Translations under genes and position numbers: made by a program
The notes under the pieces: model-generated
Told to the model about the DNA's origin: nothing
The model's database searches: none
Seen by the model: the letters and a program-made list of their open reading frames with translations, nothing else
Origin: Methanobacteriota archaeon
GTDB lineage: Archaea > Thermoplasmatota > Thermoplasmata > SG8-5 > JACRNV01
Assembly (NCBI GenBank): GCA_016214785.1
Contig: JACRNV010000024.1
Location: forward strand, 1 to 51,385
Length of the DNA stretch: 51,385 nt
Direction: 5' to 3'
Shown here: positions 48,001-51,385 of the stretch, one piece after another
Layout of the letters: each line of letters begins with the position of its first letter
Position numbering within the stretch: position 1 is the stretch's first letter

Positions 48001-50291
48001 TCTGGGCGGATAATATACAGATGTATAGTTCGTATGCACTGATAGCGAATTGCTATATCAGAGGAAGTGATGCCATTTTCTGTAATGCTTCGAGCCCATT
48101 TACTGTTAACACAACTATAGTTGCAGGGAGTAATGGTAGGGCATTTAATCTGGAAAATAATTCACATCCATTTACATTAAATTGTACTGTAGATTATTGG
48201 AGCCATGATTATATAAAAGATACGTCTAATCTTACAGTTCAAAATTACCTTCATGTTAGAGTTTTGGATTTGGATGGAATTACACCGATACCAAGTGCAT
48301 GGATCAATGTTACAGATAATGGCGCTTTAATTTACTCTGGGCAGACGGACACAAACGGAGAAATTCAATGGATAATCGTTACGAACAGGACATATCTCAA
48401 TGATTACTGGAGCATCGTCCATCCTTTTACGAATATTTCTTACAATACAACAGTCGTGACCGCCGATAAAGGTACGTTGGTTTTCAATAATAATCCAAGA
48501 ATCGTTCCTATGGATACATCTCATTGGGAGATTTTCCAAGTCGCTTCCCCGATATACATCACCGGAGACTGGATCGTGGACACCGTCGAGAACCACACCG
48601 ACCAGACAATATATTGCAGCGGCAGGCTGATCGTCACGCCGACCGGCTACCTGACACTGAACAATGTCACGGTCTATGTACGCGACGCCATGGTGAACCA
48701 GAGCGGCTTCATGCAGGTCTGGAACAGCAGGAACACGATAATTTCCGACAACGTTTGGATTTCCGGCACTCTCTATCTCAACAACAGCATCTGGGAGATT
48801 AACTGCTCCTCCGACGGCCAGTACAAGATACAGGTCAACACGACGGGGGAGTTCTATGTTTACGACTCCACAATAACACCATACGATACCAATTACAAGT
48901 ACCGCTTCGAGGTCTATGGCCGGCTCTGGGCGAATAACAGCACTGTCCAGTACATCTGGGGCGACGAGTTCGCCGCCCCGTACGTGGGAGGCATCCAGAT
49001 ATACGGCGAGCCGTCCGACGTCTGGCTGAACAGCACGCTGGTAGCCTTTAGCGGCGGGAACGGCATCCACGCGGTCGGGGCGGTCGGGCTGAACATCACC
49101 GGCAACAGCAACGTCACAGGCAACACAAGGGTCGAGGTCTATATCGAAAACAGTCAGTACCTGAATTTCACGTACTCGAACTTCACGGACTACGTCGACG
49201 CCCAGATCGGCGAGGGGCTCATGATGGTAAATTCCAGCAACGTTGTGATAGATAATTGCATAATATCGCACCACGAAGGGATCGGCCTGTATTTGATCAA
49301 TGCCACCAATACGGTTGTCCAATACTGCGGCGTGGGCGTCGGGGCGTCAACTACGCAGAACAAGGTCGACGGTGTCGTTGTGGACAACTGCTTTTCGACG
49401 GTCAGGTTCTTCGGCAACACCATTGCATTCAACAATGGGGCAGGCATAGACTTTTTTACGAAGTCCGCTCCAATCATCGAAAACAATCTAATAAAGAATA
49501 ATTCTGGAGTTGGCATACTCAACAATGCAATAGAGTCCTGGTATTCCGAGTTCTACATCTACAACAACACGATCCAAAACAATAGCGGCGCCGGCATCTA
49601 TATTCGTTCCTCCAACGCCACTATCATCAACAACACGCTCTGGGCGGACAACATCGAGATGTACAATTCGTATGCGAGGGTGGAAGATTGTTTTATCAGG
49701 ACCGGTGGCGCGTTCACTCTAAATGCCTCAAGTCCACTAGTCATTAATACAACGATAATAGTAAGCACTAGTTTAACTGCGTTTAACATAGAAAATGACT
49801 CCCATCCAATTGCCTTGAATTGTACAGTTGACTATTGGTATAAAGAAAACATTCGGGACACATCAAATCTTACTGTCCAGAACTACTTGCATGTCAGAGC
49901 CGTGGATTCAGACGGTTTCACGCCTATTTCAAATGCCTGGGTCAATGTCACCGATAATGGTGTCTTAATTTATTCGGGACAGACTGATGCTAACGGTGAG
50001 ATTCGATGGATTATAGTTACTAATCGCACATATTTACAAGACTACTGGACTATCTTCCACCCTTTTGCCAATATATCTTATAATGTATCTGTTGTTACAG
50101 TTGAGAAAGGAACTTTAATATTCAACAATGACCCGAGAACTATCCCTATGGACACATCCCACTGGGAAATCTTTCAAGTCCCCGAGTTTGATAGTCCACT
50201 TATAGCAGTTTTTAGCATGTTAATAATTAGTATCCTGGCGGTCGGGCGAAAAAGGCCGCAGAAATCGGCACGTAACGAAATCATCTTATAG
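45075..50291 (+). CDS. Membrane-tethered giant beta-helix protein with N-terminal GLTNG repeats and PEF-CTERM-like end
   Basis: 1738 residues. Residues 15-92 hold about ten short units of the type GLTNG/TNGLNNG/GQTNGL, in front of a membrane helix (RFAAFLIALFVIGLVGSYLIL, 111-131), so this tract is predicted cytoplasmic. Outside are two DWS/DWD domains (VDIDGSFGDWSAK, SIDGAFADWDSVQ) that resemble CBM9/DOMON-type modules, then two copies of a roughly 530-residue parallel beta-helix unit full of 'IxNNTIxNNSGxGIY' rungs, each ending in a small domain with SGQTDxNGEIxWIIVTNRTY. The last 37 residues are VPEFDSPLIAVFSMLIISIL plus RKR, a PEF-CTERM-type sorting signal for an archaeosortase. Sequons are abundant. 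The TATA-like CATATATTA is about 30 nt upstream of the ATG. Likely a cell-envelope or adhesion protein; ligand unknown. Confidence 0.75.
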   Translation: MSNGKSAKEVGARRGLTNGCIKEIARNSPIAHSVLTDGMGRGLTNGSGCTNGLNNGVGRTNGLTNGCGQTNGLNAGFTNGGLTNGLGQTNGLACQHRFNMLGMQPTIRKRFAAFLIALFVIGLVGSYLILLPPSPAPKLVDIDGSFGDWSAKVVYDDPTAISDAPLDVSRFSIATEKDNVYGYVQARGDLLSRDSVDRYMAFIDSDNSASTGYSVGGIGADYVIEAYGWHDSSWTVQASRFSSTDQHNWSAFKTIGSGSAKSSGNEMEFASNIGAVLQAGKFRARFATASENASGELCAPIVDGLSGALVVTQTPQDNTGIVSTSNLLTLTLRAFGKDVTVNGIQISSAGVGSTSISGFSSGMHVPVGTPATLAVTGDVASLAAGTLVKASVASVSANVPYSIAGLGLAAYASSAPSVISIDGAFADWDSVQKSSDTAGGVSNPNIDITEHAAAAMQGNLYAYVAFNGAGRAFGGMLSPVARTRAVSGPSGNGTPNPNITMVLPRVTGEDVTRIYIDSEAGGQPIGGIHADYCIEIKGFGGKITSKRLYGLPARNYLGDAQSAIGAHQLETGVPFNLIGNPAGSVSIYIETTDWDKRTDASDSIFTVNASVSSTRAAQQARPAGGSGPDYPYPGAGDWVIAGDTSVWGETITVNGNLIISNTGSLTLSNCVLNMNSASDGQYTINVNAAGEFYVYDSTITPSNTAYKYRFEVYGRLWTNNSIVQYMWGDENAAPYIGGIQIYGEPSDVWLNSTLVAFSGGNGIHAVGAVGLNITGNSNITGNTRIEVYVENSQYLNFTSTNITDYVDAMIGEGIKILNSGNITIDNCIISHHEAIGLYMVNATYTTVQNCGIGVGASNTQNKVDGVVLDNCFSTVRITGNTIAYNGNDGIAFWTKSAPIIENNIIKNNSGSGIVNGGVASFYSEFYIYNNTIQNNSGAGIYVRSSNATIVNNKIENNSAGISLQTNSNATIINNTLWADNIQMYSSYALIANCYIRGSDAIFCNASSPFTVNTTIVAGSNGRAFNLENNSHPFTLNCTVDYWSHDYIKDTSNLTVQNYLHVRVLDLDGITPIPSAWINVTDNGALIYSGQTDTNGEIQWIIVTNRTYLNDYWSIVHPFTNISYNTTVVTADKGTLVFNNNPRIVPMDTSHWEIFQVASPIYITGDWIVDTVENHTDQTIYCSGRLIVTPTGYLTLNNVTVYVRDAMVNQSGFMQVWNSRNTIISDNVWISGTLYLNNSIWEINCSSDGQYKIQVNTTGEFYVYDSTITPYDTNYKYRFEVYGRLWANNSTVQYIWGDEFAAPYVGGIQIYGEPSDVWLNSTLVAFSGGNGIHAVGAVGLNITGNSNVTGNTRVEVYIENSQYLNFTYSNFTDYVDAQIGEGLMMVNSSNVVIDNCIISHHEGIGLYLINATNTVVQYCGVGVGASTTQNKVDGVVVDNCFSTVRFFGNTIAFNNGAGIDFFTKSAPIIENNLIKNNSGVGILNNAIESWYSEFYIYNNTIQNNSGAGIYIRSSNATIINNTLWADNIEMYNSYARVEDCFIRTGGAFTLNASSPLVINTTIIVSTSLTAFNIENDSHPIALNCTVDYWYKENIRDTSNLTVQNYLHVRAVDSDGFTPISNAWVNVTDNGVLIYSGQTDANGEIRWIIVTNRTYLQDYWTIFHPFANISYNVSVVTVEKGTLIFNNDPRTIPMDTSHWEIFQVPEFDSPLIAVFSMLIISILAVGRKRPQKSARNEIIL
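47286..47407 (+). repeat. 122-bp segment identical to 48990-49111 (copy 1)
   Basis: From GGCATCCAGATATACGG to GGCAACAGCAA the two beta-helix units are identical at every base, while the DNA on both sides has diverged. This is the mark of recent gene conversion inside one gene. Confidence 0.8.
48990..49111 (+). repeat. 122-bp segment identical to 47286-47407 (copy 2)
   Basis: Second copy, in the second beta-helix unit and in the same reading frame. Same start and end sequence as copy 1. Confidence 0.8.
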
Positions 50292-50374
50292 CAGAGAGGA
50301 GATATGAGTGGGTTAGAGAGCGGGCAAGTCCAAACCTGTAGCCAAGCTCTTACAATAGTGAGGGACGTGGTTGA

Positions 50375-51385
50375 ATGAAGGACGGTTCGACGGTTAAAAT
50401 ATGCTGTGCGCTATCGTTGGGGATGTTTCTGATCTTGAGCGGGCTCGTTTTGCCAGCGCAGGCAGCGAGAGGTGCGGAAAGCAGTTCATCGACTGTTACA
50501 ACTGCTCCCGCCACGGTATTGCAAACTGCTGATCAAACGACTGGCTATAGTGGCGCACTTGCATCGAACAATATTCCTGTCAAATCGAATATCATGAGCC
50601 CTTCTTTACCCCGCAAATTGTCTAGCTCTGTTTCTGTGCCCAATGCCATACCGCCCATTGCAAAACCTTTCTCGGAGCCCGTTCCCAATCCCACAGGCAA
50701 TTTAACGCCTCCGTTTCCACCACGGATAGTCTATCCGATTCCAGACTTCACAATAGAATCGCTGGATAATTCCGAACTGACGATACTGCCGGGAAGCGTC
50801 GTGGCCAGCAGGGTTTTCATAAAGAATGCCGGCCTCCTGTGGTACGATAAGATTCCGGTGGCGCTCTACGATGGAAACGTTAGCTCCGGGAACCTGACTG
50901 TGATGCAAACGGCGTTCTTCGACCGGTATTCTGCCAATGTATCTTTCAACTTGACCGGCCTCGGTGTTGGAACGCATCCGATAACAGTGGTCGTAGACCC
51001 GAACAACGAAGCTATCGAGCAAAACGAGAACAACAACACTGCGACATTTGTGGTGAGAGTGACTACAACCTCGAGCGAGCCGCTCTCGATAATCGACCTC
51101 ATCAAGCTCCTGATGGCCGAAGTCAACTCTAGCGCACCAAGGCCGTTCTCGAACATTGTCAACCACGAGTTAATCGAGGCTATCAAGCACATACAGAATG
51201 CGAATAAAGAATATGCAAAAGGAGAGACCGAAGATGCGGTTGAATCCGTAAACGATGCTATGAACAGCGTCTATAAGGCAACCGATCTGGTAAAGCAGTT
51301 CTACAAAGCAGGGAAAATCACCTTGACCAATGCCACAGATATCTGGAACGATGCAGAGATTATCCTGAAGCGAATAGTCGACCTA
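50375..51385 (+). CDS. Secreted CARDB-like protein (3' end outside the window)
   Basis: 337 residues are readable before the window ends. The N terminus KICCALSLGMFLILSGLVLPAQA is a signal peptide. A Ser/Thr/Pro-rich stretch (residues about 35-120) follows. Residues about 130-230 look like a CARDB (cell-adhesion-related) Ig-like domain: LTILPGSVVASRVFIKNAGL, VGTHPITVVVDPNNEAIEQN and NNNTATFVVRV match its 'N-x-G ... VD....I.E.NE.NN' pattern. The rest (about 235-337) is helical (IEAIKHIQNANKEYAKGETE). The ATG has GAGGGACG about 15 nt upstream. It lies 83 bp after the giant surface protein in the same direction and may be co-transcribed. Confidence 0.7.
   Translation, partial: MKDGSTVKICCALSLGMFLILSGLVLPAQAARGAESSSSTVTTAPATVLQTADQTTGYSGALASNNIPVKSNIMSPSLPRKLSSSVSVPNAIPPIAKPFSEPVPNPTGNLTPPFPPRIVYPIPDFTIESLDNSELTILPGSVVASRVFIKNAGLLWYDKIPVALYDGNVSSGNLTVMQTAFFDRYSANVSFNLTGLGVGTHPITVVVDPNNEAIEQNENNNTATFVVRVTTTSSEPLSIIDLIKLLMAEVNSSAPRPFSNIVNHELIEAIKHIQNANKEYAKGETEDAVESVNDAMNSVYKATDLVKQFYKAGKITLTNATDIWNDAEIILKRIVDL

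Overview
The window reads as a chromosomal piece of an archaeon, most likely a member of the Thermoplasmatota (Euryarchaeota) with a GC-rich genome. The archaeal calls rest on a Sec61-beta subunit, a Tsr3-type rRNA modification enzyme, a stand-alone alanyl-tRNA editing protein (AlaX), a TraB-family protein, a proteasome alpha-type sequence, TATA boxes about 25-30 nt ahead of start codons (leaderless mRNAs), and surface proteins with GLUG, parallel beta-helix and PEF-CTERM-like features. The phylum-level placement is inference from gene content and style, not proof.

Layout: 0-10.4 kb is ordinary GC-rich housekeeping: a broken NYN-domain gene at the edge, an MscS channel, an APC permease fused to two USP domains, AlaX, a GlcNAc-1-P-transferase-like enzyme, ThyX, TraB, a PurD-like ATP-grasp protein and a DEAD-box helicase. 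A cluster of 13-bp inverted repeats with 23-24-nt loops lies at 7.34-7.67 kb, and one more copy sits at 40.5 kb.

10.5-16.8 kb is an AT-rich accessory island. Small gene cassettes (Fe-S protein; double GNAT; VapBC; DUF7662-like/SHOCT-like protein; ParB-like plus PD-(D/E)XK nuclease) are all on the minus strand. They are separated by copies of a roughly 300-bp structured repeat (called R here). Three of the cassettes are bracketed by their own clear 10-14 bp inverted repeats, and the GNAT cassette by a weak 6-bp one. A lone IS200-type tnpA gene closes the island on the right. This organisation resembles a cassette-capture platform and is the best candidate in the window for an undescribed system.

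16.9-35.7 kb carries a very large GLUG-repeat surface protein split by an in-frame TAG, two long STAND/TPR ATPases that share an unusual domain inserted between Walker A and Walker B, the deletion remnant of a third, a homocitrate/isopropylmalate-synthase-like plus M20 hydrolase operon, and two tandemly duplicated secreted BNR-like proteins. 35.7-44.8 kb is again mostly housekeeping: RDD protein, Tsr3, acyl-CoA synthetase, HD hydrolase, Sec61-beta, a CPA antiporter and a WbpB-WbpD-WbpE-like operon for a diacetamido-uronic acid. It also holds a remarkable fusion of a ribbon-helix-helix domain to a proteasome alpha-subunit-like domain. 45-51.4 kb holds a 1738-residue membrane-tethered beta-helix protein with an N-terminal GLTNG repeat tract, and the start of a CARDB-like secreted protein that runs off the window.

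How the parts fit: the sugar-nucleotide operon and the GlcNAc-1-P-transferase-like enzyme would feed surface-protein N-glycosylation, and the many Asn-rich exported proteins (N-x-S/T sequons are abundant) are plausible acceptors. The STAND proteins sit beside the secreted-protein genes and may control or sense the same surface functions, but that link is inference from position only.
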